Positions 24,935-37,000 of a DNA stretch of 64,000 nt are shown here, piece by piece; within the stretch, counting starts at the first letter, position 1, and each line of letters begins with the position of its first letter. This DNA comes from Macrotrachela quadricornifera. Its lineage: Eukaryota > Rotifera > Eurotatoria > Philodinida > Philodinidae. Position numbers and translations under genes: made by a program. The stretch is from contig JAJEKB010021383.1 in NCBI GenBank assembly GCA_022393335.1, positions 1,711,868 through 1,775,867 of the forward strand, written 5' to 3'. Under the pieces are notes generated by a model. That model was given only the letters and a program-made list of their open reading frames with translations. It was not told the origin of the DNA and ran no database searches.

Positions 24935-26492
24935 TAATACCATCTATTACATATCTCATGATAGACAAGGAAGAAAATCGAGGCAAGTCATTAATTATTA
25001 TCGGTATCATTTATAAAAGACAAAATCAATTGATTATGATAAAATGTAAAAAACGAATTTATTTTAAACATCATTTTTATGATAGGTGACTGGACAATTC
25101 GTTGAATGAATGATTCTTTTTGAGATAATAGTTATACATATGATTCATTAGTCGATAATTTTTTCAATTATTGTGATAGAATGAAAATTGTAATAAAAGA
25201 TAAATAGTACTCATTCTTCTTGTGATTTTTTTGATCTTGATCAAAATAAAAAGATAATTAAAAGAACATCCTTATGACATCTAATAATATATTCAGTATC
25301 TAATGAAATCACAAACTATATACAGACGATAATTTGATAGAATAGATCTCATTTCTTAAGGATCACCCCACTCAAAAATCAATCTCAGCTCAGGGACATC
25401 CAAACGAGCTGGTATTTGGAGGATATGTTGGGACTATGAGAAGACATATGTAAGATGGTTATCAGTTCAGCTTTCTGTGCGAAAATTGATATCAATTGTG
25501 TGCCAGTCGACGATGTTGTAATTCATTTTCCAAATATAATGCAGCTTATTCTTATCGAAAATGATAATGAGTAATGGATCAGAATTGTAATCCAATACAT
25601 AAGTATTGATGTCGTTTTGATTTAAAAATAATAATCGAAACGATAGAGAAAATAATGCATAATAATGTTATCATAGTTAATCATTCATAGTAAAATCTCA
25701 AAATTTGTAGTTATTTAGCTTTAAATAGATACAATAATCTATCAAACTTGCAAAGAGTTTATTATTCTTGAAAAAAGTGAGGCCGATAAATTTTAAAATA
25801 ACTTTAGTCCTTCTGCTACTGCTTTTATTCATTTTCATAGAATAAAATAAGCTCGTTGCTGATGAAAATTATATGGAGAGTTCGATGCAATAAGAACTAT
25901 TTTACCAGCGATATAACTGAGAATTGCCGACAATATTCTCTCTACCAATTTGTTTATTTTTGAAAATCGTGTGATGTACTGTTATACATACAAATGTATG
26001 AAGTTGATATTCAATCTTAGAGACTTTTATATTCAGAGAAATCTATTTAAATATACTGGTATTGGATTCCTATAAGTACATTTTAGTAGTCTTTCTTGCA
26101 TTACATATCGAAATACTGATCTAAACTACATCAATTTAGTTAAGTCCTGAACTGTACTCATCTCGGTTATAAAATCACAAAATGAGGACAACCATTCAAG
26201 ACCTAATGATGCTTTATCAATTTATTAACAATAGTGACAATAATAAAAAGAAAAGGTGAGAAAAAAGATAAGATCTCTTCATTTGTTCGTGTTTTGTCAA
26301 AGAGGCGCAAGTGAAATAAGTAAGAAAGATAAAAACTTGGTTAGAAATCAAGAAGAAACTTTTTCGAAAGATTTATTTTAGCATTGTGAAATGGTAAAAT
26401 CGTTGATATTCTGATCACATATAGAATCTAAAGATTTTTTTCTCTTCTTAAAAAATCTCAGCTAATATAATCGAAATCTTTCAGTTATCACA
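24935..26492. other. intergenic, no gene recognised
   Basis: About 1.5 kb of AT-rich sequence upstream of the haloalkane dehalogenase. No ORF, repeat or RNA gene recognised. Confidence 0.5.
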
Positions 26493-26612
26493 ATGGCCAA
26501 AATAAAATATATACAAATCTTGTTTTGTTATCTTTTCTTTATTTCTTTAAGCACATCACTGGTATTTTTTGCAAGTGTATGCTACAAGACAGAAAAAAAA
26601 CTGATCTTATAG
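26493..26612 (+). other. upstream ORF, hydrophobic 39 aa, before the dehalogenase
   Basis: ATG 26493 opens a 39-aa frame that looks like a signal peptide or membrane anchor (YIQILFCYLFFISLSTSLVF). Its TAG ends one base before the dehalogenase ATG. It may act as a regulatory uORF on the same mRNA. I tested simple splices joining it to the dehalogenase frame (for example removing 51 nt ending at 26612); those tried put the two frames out of register. Confidence 0.35.
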
Positions 26613-26613
26613 A

Positions 26614-28298
26614 ATGTCATCAGATACTGGTATATTACGTACGTCCGATTCCGCATTCGCCAACTTATTAGATTATTATTTTCAACCGAATTATATTGAC
26701 GTATCAAATCCTGGCTGTATTGGTAATGGCAAAACAAAATTACGTCTACATTATTTAGACGAAGGAAACAAGAACAGCAAAGAAACAATTTTATTATTAC
26801 ATGGTGAACCAAGTTGGAGTTATTTGTATCGTCATTTTATACCATTGTTAAAAGAATATCGAGTGATTGCTATGGACTTAATTGGATTTGGTAAATCCGA
26901 TAAACCAATGAGTAAAGTCGATTATACATACCAAAGACATGTTAACTGGATCAAAGAAGCTATTGAATATTTAAATTTAAATAATATTACATTATTTTGC
27001 CAGGTAAGTATGAAGTAAGAATATACACACAGATCTAAAAACGTAATGATGGATTCACAAAACTGATAAATTACAATTCGATGAGAACCGTTCATAAAAC
27101 TTACATGCTCTGTCGAATCATAATGGAAAAGAACCAGCGTAAAGAAAATATATTTCGAGAATACAATAGAAATTTTTTTTAAGTATCCAAAATATGAAAC
27201 AGCACCTTTCCGTCGAGATATAACCGTTCTATGCAAATTTGAATATCAAAAGCTATTACATATACTATGGGTTATTTTGATCGATTTTCTTAGTATTTTT
27301 CTTCAGAAATTTAAGTCTAATCCTAAAGCAAAGATTGGTGATTGTTTTCAAAATTTGTTAGTATTTAACCATGAAAACAAGAATAATCACACAAAAGAGA
27401 TTGCTTGGAGTGTTTAAACCTTTTAGATTTGATTTGATCCGATCTCTTTCTTCAAATAAAAAACTACATAATATATCCATTCCATTCTGATTCGTATGTT
27501 ATCATTTTACAGTAACTGTCTAGCTAGACTATTCTTGTACATAAATAATTTTCATATACGAAGTCGAAAAGCGAAATTCAGTGCTTTTGCTATGTACTGA
27601 AGATCAAAGCCGAATACTCAAGATTTATGAAATGTAGTCACTAAATATTACGCTTGTACCATAGAAAAAAGATGATATGATATTTGGAATAGGTAAATTA
27701 TATAATCATTTTTCTATGCCTGTTATAGGATTGGGGTAGTTTAATTGGTTTACAATTAGTTGGCACAAATGGAATAGGCAATCGTTTTGCTCGAGTTGTT
27801 GTTGCTAATGGTGGATTGCCTACAGGTGATATGAATGTTTCTGACGCTTTCTTACGATGGCAAAAGTTTGCATCGGAACAAACAAAAATGGATGTTGGTT
27901 CAATAATAAAACGTAGTGTTATAAGAGAAATGAAACCAGAAGAAATTGCCGCCTATAATGCTCCATTTCCAAATGAGAAATATCAAGCTGGTGCATTAGT
28001 ATTTCCTCTATTGGTACCAACAACATCTGATAATCCTTCATCACAATATAATCGTGATGCGTGGGAAAATTTACAAATGTTCGATAGACCATTTTTAACT
28101 TTATTCTCAGATTCCGATCCAATAACAGCTGGAGCAGAAAAATTCTTACAAATGTTGATACCAGGTGCTAAGAATCAAGCACATGCTATAATCACTCAAG
28201 CTGGTCATTTTTTACAAGAAGATAAGCCACATGAAATTGTTCAACATATTATTAAATTTATTCGCGATAATCCATTGCGTGTTAACTCGAAACTATAG
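26614..28298 (+). CDS. haloalkane dehalogenase-like alpha/beta hydrolase (HLD-I type)
   Basis: Exons 26614-27003 and 27729-28298 (intron 725 nt, GTAAGT...TATAG, phase 0) encode 319 aa; bacterial DhlA has about 310. The family splits carbon-halogen bonds hydrolytically. Visible residues: oxyanion/halide motif HGEPSWSYLYR (63-73; Glu65 and the context match subfamily I rather than HGNP of subfamily II), nucleophile Asp131 in QDWGSLIG with Trp132 as halide ligand, acid Asp260 in FSDSDPIT, and base His290 in QAGHFLQED. All catalytic positions are intact. No signal peptide, so probably cytosolic. The intron ends exactly before the nucleophile codon. Family members are mostly bacterial, so horizontal origin followed by intron gain is inferred. 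Related epoxide hydrolases cannot be wholly excluded, but the Glu65 and Trp132 pair favours dehalogenase. AATAAA at 28354-28359. Confidence 0.93.
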
Positions 28299-29372
28299 AT
28301 ATAGATAGCTTAGATTATACATCGATAATATTAATTACATTTCAAAGTTATCCAATAAAACTAAGACACGAATTTTTATTATTCATATTTGAATCATATC
28401 TGAGTAGGCTTTCTTCAAATAAATAATTACAATCGAGTTTAAAAATGATAGATGATAAGTGTTGAAGTATATAGCGACTTAATTTTATCTCCAAATCAAA
28501 TCGAAGCGCATTTCCACGGATCTTTCTAATGAAAAGAAATTCAAGTAAAGCAATGGGTACCATAAAGTGTGTGTTTGAATATTAAGTAACGTATTATTAT
28601 ACAGAATTTAATAAAGCGTCCTATCGATTCGCACTGCATATGTTTTGAATTCAAATACGAGCAAGAAATAAGTCTAATGTCAATTTTTTAAAGTTTAAGA
28701 ATACACCTCATCTATTAGTGTTCAAGGTTAAATAAATGAACAGTTAATTAGGATTAGTGTATTATTCATATTATTGAATGAAACAAGTCGAAAATGCTTT
28801 CTTCTTCGCATGGGAGAATTGAAATTTAGAGATTATTTTCTTAGTAAAATATAATTTTTAGATATTTTAATGGTAGTATAGCCTAAAAAGCATTATTTTG
28901 TTTGCTGCTGTAGTGTAAATGAGAAACCAAAAGAATATATCGATTATTATCTGCAAGTGTGATGTAGAAAAATGTCACAAACTAAAAGTCTCGAGATTTG
29001 AAAAGGAATGGTTGTAACTTGGAAACAGCATTGTTTATCTGTAAATAATCATACTGCCAGATGAAATTCAATATTACGATTGATACTGAGGCCTGCGGTC
29101 TGAAATTTAATATGGGTTCTAAATAAATCGAGGTTTTTTACCATACAGTTGAACTCGATTGAATCGTTACTCTCACTCGAATTCCTTATACTAGAAGTCG
29201 TATCATCCAATACATTGCAAGCTTTTGATTGGTTCACATGCTAAGTGTTTCCAATGCCATCTGTTTTATATGCTGGCTATCTATACGACCGTAAGTAGAA
29301 CTGAATAGCAACTCCTACCTCAGGAAAATCTTACTGATACACACACATTTTCTATTCACACATACACAGTTG
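28299..29372. other. intergenic, no gene recognised
   Basis: Holds the 3' UTR of the dehalogenase and AT-rich filler. ORFs at 28348-28563 (-) and 29049-29237 (-) show no family motif. Confidence 0.5.
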
Positions 29373-30496
29373 CACAGTGGGCAACCAGGCAGACATGACC
29401 TCAAGTTCTATTTTCTAAAATTTAAATATTGGAATCAATACATCTATAGATAGTCTATCGTACTTTAAAATCAAATTTTCAAAACACAAGTCGAACCAAA
29501 AGAAAGATCATTGACAAAAAAACTGGTCACAAATCGGTAATTTTACGGTAGCCACCCTTTTGATTAACTTATCAAAGTAGTTTGAAGTGAAAAACTATGC
29601 AGAATGAATTGTTAATCCATGAGCTTTACCATATCAAAAATCGCATTGGTTTGAATTAGATTTGCCATAGAAAAGAAATGATTGTTGGGCTCAAACTGGG
29701 TCGAAAAAACGGTCAAGTCGTATTCTGTGAACGCTACAAAGAATTTTAATCCGGTTGAGCTGAAATTTTCACCGATTATTCTTTCATGCTTGATTGATCG
29801 TTGATCATAGGGCCGTGAAGAAATAGTGAACACAGGCTGAGTTAGAGGTATCTCGAAAAACCAGGTTTCTGCCCAGGAATCACTCATTTTGCGAATATGA
29901 GAAGAATTTGACGCAAAGCTAAGGTGGTATTCGAAATCAGTTCGTCGAGCTGCATCGAATCATATATAGCAGTAAGTGCCTCTGCGAAAAAAATTGGTTG
30001 CTATGAGCCGGAAAGATTTTGGAAAAAAAATCCTTTTCGTATTTTGTAAACGCTACAAAGAGTTTAAGTCGAATTGACTACAAACTTTTGCTGATTGTTC
30101 TTTCATGTCTGGTGTATCGTTTATCATAGCGCCATCACGTGCCGATGAGCATAGCCAGCGTTACGAGTTTCCCAAAAACCTAGGTTTTTAACCCTAAATT
30201 CCTGTTTTTCACAATAAGACATCATTTTGATGCAAAACCAAGGTGATATTCGAAATCAGCGTGTCAAACTGTATCGAATGATGCGTGACACGATGTATTT
30301 TCTAACACTTTTTTCGAAAATTTTGGCAAGGGTACTTCACAGATGATTTTCACGGACGAATTTTTTTTCAAAAAGTGTTTTATTCGCTTAAAGATGATTT
30401 TCTAAGTGATATACAAGCACTTCTGAGCAATAAAAACCCGTTTCGGAGCACGAAACTTACATGTCCGCCTGCTATACGAAAGTTGGCCACTATGTG
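29373..30496. mobile_element. candidate DNA transposon remnant with CACA(T)(A)GTGG ends
   Basis: The left end CACAGTGGGCAAC at 29373 and the inverse of the right end, CACATAGTGGCCAAC from 30496, are similar. Both are followed inward by an AGGC(A/G)GACATG block. The inside is non-coding and contains a ~319-bp tandem repeat. No clean target-site duplication (AGTTG against GGTTG, 4 of 5). CACAGTG-type ends recall Transib-class elements, but that assignment is only suggestive. Confidence 0.4.
29700..30290. repeat. two degenerate ~319-bp tandem repeats
   Basis: Unit 1 (about 29700-29970) and unit 2 (about 30019-30290) align with an offset of about 319 nt: TATT(C/T)TGT(G/A)AACGCTACAAAGA, then TTCTTTCATG, ATCATAG, AAAAACC(A/T)AGGTTT, and a final GGT(G/A)(G/A)TATTCGAAATCAG followed by (C/A)TGCATCGAAT. 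The 91-aa ORF at 29612-29887 (-) lies in unit 1 and is broken in unit 2, so it is not a gene. Confidence 0.7.
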
Positions 30497-31085
30497 TAGG
30501 TTGCCTGGCGACTGTTCACTGATGCACATTTCTACCCATTCAAAGTAAGTAAAGATTCAACGAGTAAATGCGTGTAGAAATATGCGCTTTTCTTGTTTTT
30601 TTTTATCTTTGTTTAATATTTAAGCGAATTTCACTATTCTTTTTCATTTTTGTCCAACTGAGTACAGCCGTCCTGTTTGTTATCATAGATCATAACAAAA
30701 ATAATCTTACGAAACAGTTCTTTTTGCACAAGTAAAATTACCTTCAGATCAAAGTTTTTTTTCACTTGAATTTGCTCAAAATCTGTTTAATGCTAATATT
30801 TTCATTTAAAGTACAACTCAACGAATTGTAGTCATTGATATTATCAGATTTTCTAGAATTTGAAGCCATGCTTGTAAAAAATCTAATATAGTAGAAGGTT
30901 ACAGTGGATTTCAGCGATACATTTTATTAGAATATGATAATGAACAAAATTCTTCTCGACTAATGACGACCATCACCAATGTTATATTCAGTAGACAAGT
31001 ATAATTTAACTAGATTAAAAAAATAAAAACTAATCACGATGAAACTGCCTCACGCATCACAGAAATTATGTAAAAAATACATGTC
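30497..31085. other. 3' flank of the NRPS-like gene
   Basis: No gene. TTTATT at 30923-30928, that is AATAAA on the minus strand, lies about 160 nt after the NRPS stop and is a plausible poly(A) signal for it. Confidence 0.5.
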
Positions 31086-34000
31086 TTATATTGAATTGTT
31101 TTGTATGGAGTTTGTTTGCAACACATTCATATCAAGTGGATGAAGCCAGTTATTCAACGGTTCTTTCATGCGAGTATTTGCTGTTGTATCATCAAATAAC
31201 ATTGAAATTAAATTTTCCATGTGATGATTCAGTTGTTCCTAGAAAAAATATAGAAAGCAACTAAATAGTGAGATATTCCGACTTGACAATAACACAAACC
31301 AAGAAATTTTAACGACTGTAATACATGTAACAATTTTTATAGCACATCAATGTACCGGCTTTTCTATTTTCTAATTAGTACTATAGAAATTATTTACAGT
31401 ATTTTCAAAACGACAGTATGTTTCTTCTAGCCTTTACATTTGTAATCTCACACTATATAAAAAGCCGAGGATGCCTATACATTGGTTCATCACTTAAGTG
31501 GGTTTTGAACATTTATGGTATCATAATAAATATTTTGTCAGGCTTCACACACATTTCGAAAAAAATTTTAAACTATGTTTGTACACATAGCAGATAAACG
31601 TAATTCAACCTTTGAATTGGTAAAGCTAATGAAAATTAAAAATTCAAATGAAATTATTATTTTAATTATTTCTCAACAAAAATCTTCGCTAGCGAAGAGG
31701 AACAAATAATTTGAGATAACTTCCATTGAACAATGCCATAGATCTTTGGCTAGCTGACATCTTCTAATAAAGAAACAACTAATACCCTTAGATTCAATCT
31801 ATACAAATCAAACCTTTCTGATGCAAATTAATTTCTCGAATACAGAGAATCATCGCGAAGTTATATTACTTGAATTGTTTAGCATCGATGGATTATAAGT
31901 ACGTGCCATTTGTATCAAAAATAACATGCAATACAGATGTCGCAGATGATATTATCTTTTCGAAGACTGATTTCTGTCGATTAAGTGATATTTTTTTAGT
32001 ATTGTACAATGTCTCATTGAAAATGGTGGTAGCTACTATAATTTCGTTATGTCTTTTAAAATTTCAAGAATATTCTGAATGAAAACTCCTTTTTTTCTAT
32101 AACATCATCCAGAAATTCAAAGGTACAAATAACAAGTTTTTATTGATTAAAGTAATTCTTTGGAACGCTAAAGGGATGTAATTTTCTAGATTATGCTACA
32201 ATACTAAATATTTCGCAGAATCGATTCAAGAAGTATGAACTTTATCCGTTATCGATATCTTTTTACTAAACTTAATTTTTGGGCACTTGTACAGAGTCGA
32301 CCATAATATATTGCATGAGAGGCAACACAATATAATTTTAAAATGACGATATAATAAATGTTATATTAAATTAAAATTAGTCAAAAATGAAGTTTATTGA
32401 TTACTTAATAGTGACGTTTATGAAACCTTTTAAATGTTGAACTTCTGAAATTTTCAAAAATTTTATATTTTTTTAAGTAGAAAAATAAGATACCATTATA
32501 ATTCAAAAATAAAATGGAACGCTTCTGTGGATATTTTCACCTAACTCAAAAGAGCTCGTCGAGCTCTACCAAACTGCAAATATTTTTAAAAAATTTAAGC
32601 CATTTTGTGCACTAAAAAGTTTTAAAAAACTATTTGGAATATCTTGAAATAAAAATATAAAATTTCTGAAAATTTTAGAAGTTCTACATTTAAAAGTTTT
32701 CGTAAACTTCACTATTTAGTACCAAAAAACTACATTTTTGACTAACTTTCATTTCACATAAAATGTATTATATCATCCATTTGAAACTATCGTGTTACCA
32801 CTCGAGTAATACATTATTTTCAACCGTACATTTGTATTATATCTCATTGTGTATTATAACCAGACGAGACTTTATTATGAGATTCAATTCTAAAACAGTT
32901 TTTGTACAAAGAACAAAGGTCTTCTACCGAACGTTTTGGAGTTCTAGATTTTAAAACGATTTATCAATCTGTTTAAGTTCTAGTGAAAGAGTCTAAGTCT
33001 TCAGAAGCTTCAAAAAATACTGCCAAAATTTAAAACTCTAAAAGGTTTAGTATGCTACCTATTTTAAATAGTAATGCTCATATTTATGTTGTTATATCTG
33101 TATATGCAGGCTTATGGTATTACTCACTGATGTATATCTTTGATCAGATAACTTATACCTAATCTATTCTTACATTATAGATTATCTTGTCGACGTGTAG
33201 TTTCCTTGTTCTGTTTTATTGTTGCTACATCTTGCTATAGTTTTACGTAACTATATTGAAGATAATGTACATTTATACTGTTAAACTTTCATTTTTTTGT
33301 CGTATTTACATATTTGTGGTTAATGAGATTAGTATATTTCTGCTTTTATTAGGACAGTACGGTCAAGGAGAAACAGTCGATTTGATGAATTCTGAGTTAT
33401 TCCAATTAATCTGGTTACTGAAATAAGAAAGAGAAACTATCATCATATTAGCAAGTAATAGAAAAGAAAAAACCTGTGAGTACAATTATTTTGTCAGAAA
33501 TATTCTATTTTACGAAAACAAGGAATTTTAAAGACTTCCACTAAAATTCTTTGAATCGAGAAATCCTTTTTGTAAAAGCTTTTTTAAATCAATCAAATTC
33601 ATTAGGAGTTTTTATAACTACTGATAAAATAAAACATCACATTTTTCAATTTATATCAAAAGAAATCGCTCAAAATTTCCTGATCGACGCAGACACCACT
33701 ATAATTTGTCTACATCATAGTGAAAAAAAGTTTTGCTGGGGTTATATTGGTTGAAGCAAAAAGTTTCCCTTCTCTTACTGGAGAAGGAAAGTTTATGAAA
33801 GAAACAAAGAAAAGAGAGGCAAACAATTCTTATACTTACTGCAACCAATTTATCATAAGCTGTTGACGAAAAAAATTGTGCAAACAATAATTCATTATTA
33901 CATGGTTTATAGAAGACGTTGGTAGACCATGCAACTGGTGTGCCTGCTCGAATCCAAAAGGCAGCTGGAAGTCCATCACGATCGTTATACAAATATTCAA

Positions 34001-37000
34001 GAACAGTACCATCCGATGGATCTAATATGAGGTCGTTATCCATTTCATTAAATTGAAATCCAGTAATTGGAGGTTGAACAAAGTTACAATTATTTTCAAA
34101 ATGCCACTTTGGCAAATCATTTTCTGGAGGATTTGAAGCACAACGTCCGTGTTTAATAGCATCTATGAGAACAAGTTGCACGCTATGTAGAAGCGTCATG
34201 AAACTAGCTTTTGGATCTTCCAACTTCACTCTCACAATTGGAATGTAAAAGAAGTTACCAACCAGATCCTTTGCTTCATCTTCCTGAGGACGACACGCCA
34301 CGAATGTTTTAAAAACGACATCCCAGTTGCCTGTAAGTTCAAACAGAAATGCAGCATAGCACGCAGTGCAAAGAGTAGCGAAAGTCACGTTATTAGCTCG
34401 CGCACAATCGAGCATAACTTGAACAAGGTTCATAGCCACTTTGAACGTGAGAATACGAGACTCTGCCAGCTGACCATAGAGGTATTCATATCTAATTAAT
34501 AAATGTTCGAACATATCAATTCTTCGCTAATGAAGCGAATATATTTCTATATAGCAACACAAACCGATTTTTTTTAGACTCATAAGTAAACAATGGACAT
34601 AATGGGCAAGGTTTTTATTGATGGGTATAACAAAACACTGATAACTTAGAAAAAGCAAAAGAATAAAATGAGGATCTTTTAATCAAACCTGCATCAAACT
34701 CAGATCATAAGTCTAGGTCAGTTGTGTCTTAAAATGGAAGGTTTTTGTATTTCTCATCAATAACGTAGTACAGGTTACTTGAATTCCAAGGTATGTAAAA
34801 TTTATATAGAAAACAAATTAGGGAAAGTTTTCTTTGGTGTTGTTTGGACCAATTATAGGATTTATACAGACCCTCTTTCATATAATTCAAAAAAAAACAT
34901 GTTTTGTTCTTGTAATAGTAGAGTAAACTTTTTGTTGGTTGGTAGAAAATGCTGTTTTCTATGTACTACAGAAAAAATTCATTCTGCTGTTGTAAGGACA
35001 AAATATATTGCTATTCAAGCCAATGTAGAGATTATCAAGAGTACTCTTTTATATGGGCCGAATAATCCTAATTTGCACTTTTATCATAGCGGAGTGAATC
35101 TTTTGTGTAGCTTATAGAAAAGGACAATTTTTTATCAACCACGAAAGACTCGTTCTACTATTACAAGAACAAGAGAAGATTTTGTGACACTTATAGAAAG
35201 ATGTTCAATTGTAATAAGTTTCGTGTAGATGAATGACTTCGAAATTTCTCTCTTCGATGATTAGAAACCGAGCACAGCACGTTGCAATAATTAAATTTAT
35301 GTGAAAAAAGCTTGTTAGCGCAGCCCTTTTTGGGGCTAAAATGTGGAATTCACGTATATCTTTTGACCTCAATAAACTAATACAGAATACATAAAGTAAA
35401 AGAAATCTTTTGTAGACTATAGCTGTTTTTCAAAATAAACTACGAGCAGAACAAGAATCTCGCTTTCTCTGCATCCGGAACAGAACTTATTTTTTTATAT
35501 GCGGGTGTTCTATTTTTTAATTTAATATCATTATTTTCCTAATATGATACCGTTATTCTAACACTAATATCCTTTTGATCATTGATTTAACTTGAATATA
35601 CCACTGTTCTAAATGTCAATAGTTTCTATAAGAAGTGTCCACGATCTATTATACATCTCTATTAGCTCATAACCACTGATGCGATTTATTTCTCAAAGTT
35701 ATAATCTGATGAAATTACAATTTTTTATATTGACCATATGCCAATTATTGCAAATCTATGCATCATTGTCCACCATCGTTAACATCTTAAATACAAATTT
35801 TTATTCACATAAAAATCAGCATTCAAATTCTTTGAAACATTCAAAAAAGAATTCAAGCTATTCAGGTTTCGATAGACACTTTGAAATATTCTAAACCTTT
35901 GTAGAAGCATGAACTTTGTGTTATTCTTCTTTTATTAAACTCTTAATATCTATAATGGAGACGGTACTTAAAGCTTACGCTCTCTATTTTCTTCGAAAAT
36001 ATACATGAGTTTCACAAAATAGTATTTAATGTTTAAGGGTACCCCCCCCCTCTTTTTTCATGATTTTTAGATCTCAAGAACGGCAAGTCCGATCGAGCTG
36101 AAATTTTTACCACAAATAGAGGACCTAAATTGATGAGACACGTGTTCGAGGAAAAAATTTTCAAAAGGGGTCTTCTTGGATTTTTTCGAAAACTAATGGT
36201 TTTCCATAGGGTCTCATTGTGCCACCGGTTTTCCCCATCAAACTTCGTCCGATTGAGCTGAAATTTTTTTTGAGATCACCTACACCTGTATCTCAGAGGT
36301 AATTTTCAGCGTTTTTCAAAAACTCGCTTTCTTTTTTTTTTATAACAAAAATACGAAAACGATCTCGAAAAAACCGAGAAGTCGATCTCGAAAACCCCAT
36401 AAACTCGAACGAAATGGTCGAAAACGAAAACGGCCGATTTTACCTCTGGAGGATATATACAAGTATCTCTGGTAAAAATTTCAGCTCGATCGGACAAAGT
36501 TAAGGTAGGGTTGATGGTGGCACAATCAAACTCTATGGATGAAAAACTAGTTTTGAGAAAACTAAAAAATAAGTTTGGGAACACTCTGATTTTTTTTTCA
36601 ACTTTTTTATAAACAACTTTTCATGTAGAATCCACTGAACACATTAAAAAATTTTTTTGAAAAAATTTTTTTTTGGTCATGGCTTTTCGTGGACCCCCGA
36701 TAGCAATTGAATGGCAGGACCAATCGAGATCATTTAAACGACAATCGAAATACCAACACATGGTCTCTCGACAGCACATATAAACAAAAAAAAATTTTCC
36801 AAAAAGTTCGACAAAAAAAAAGAGGGGGGGGGTACCCTTAAAGTAAAATCTAATTCCAGTAAGAACTCTCAAAGATACATATAACGTCCGGATCTATAAT
36901 TTCATGAGCCAAAATGAGACTGATCATGAAAACATAAGAATTTCTCTTCGAGGAAGAAAGAAAGTTATTTTGCTTATAGTTCGAACAACTTCGCCAAGAC

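Noticed and set aside
29612..29887. 91-aa minus-strand ORF
   Set aside because: Lies in one unit of a tandem repeat and is not kept open in the other unit.
34779..35117. 112-aa plus-strand ORF within NRPS intron 5
   Set aside because: No motif, non-ATG start, antisense to the intron; likely chance.
36306..36872. Two minus-strand ORFs of 92 and 83 aa
   Set aside because: They read through the inverted repeats and the tip of the TTAA foldback element.
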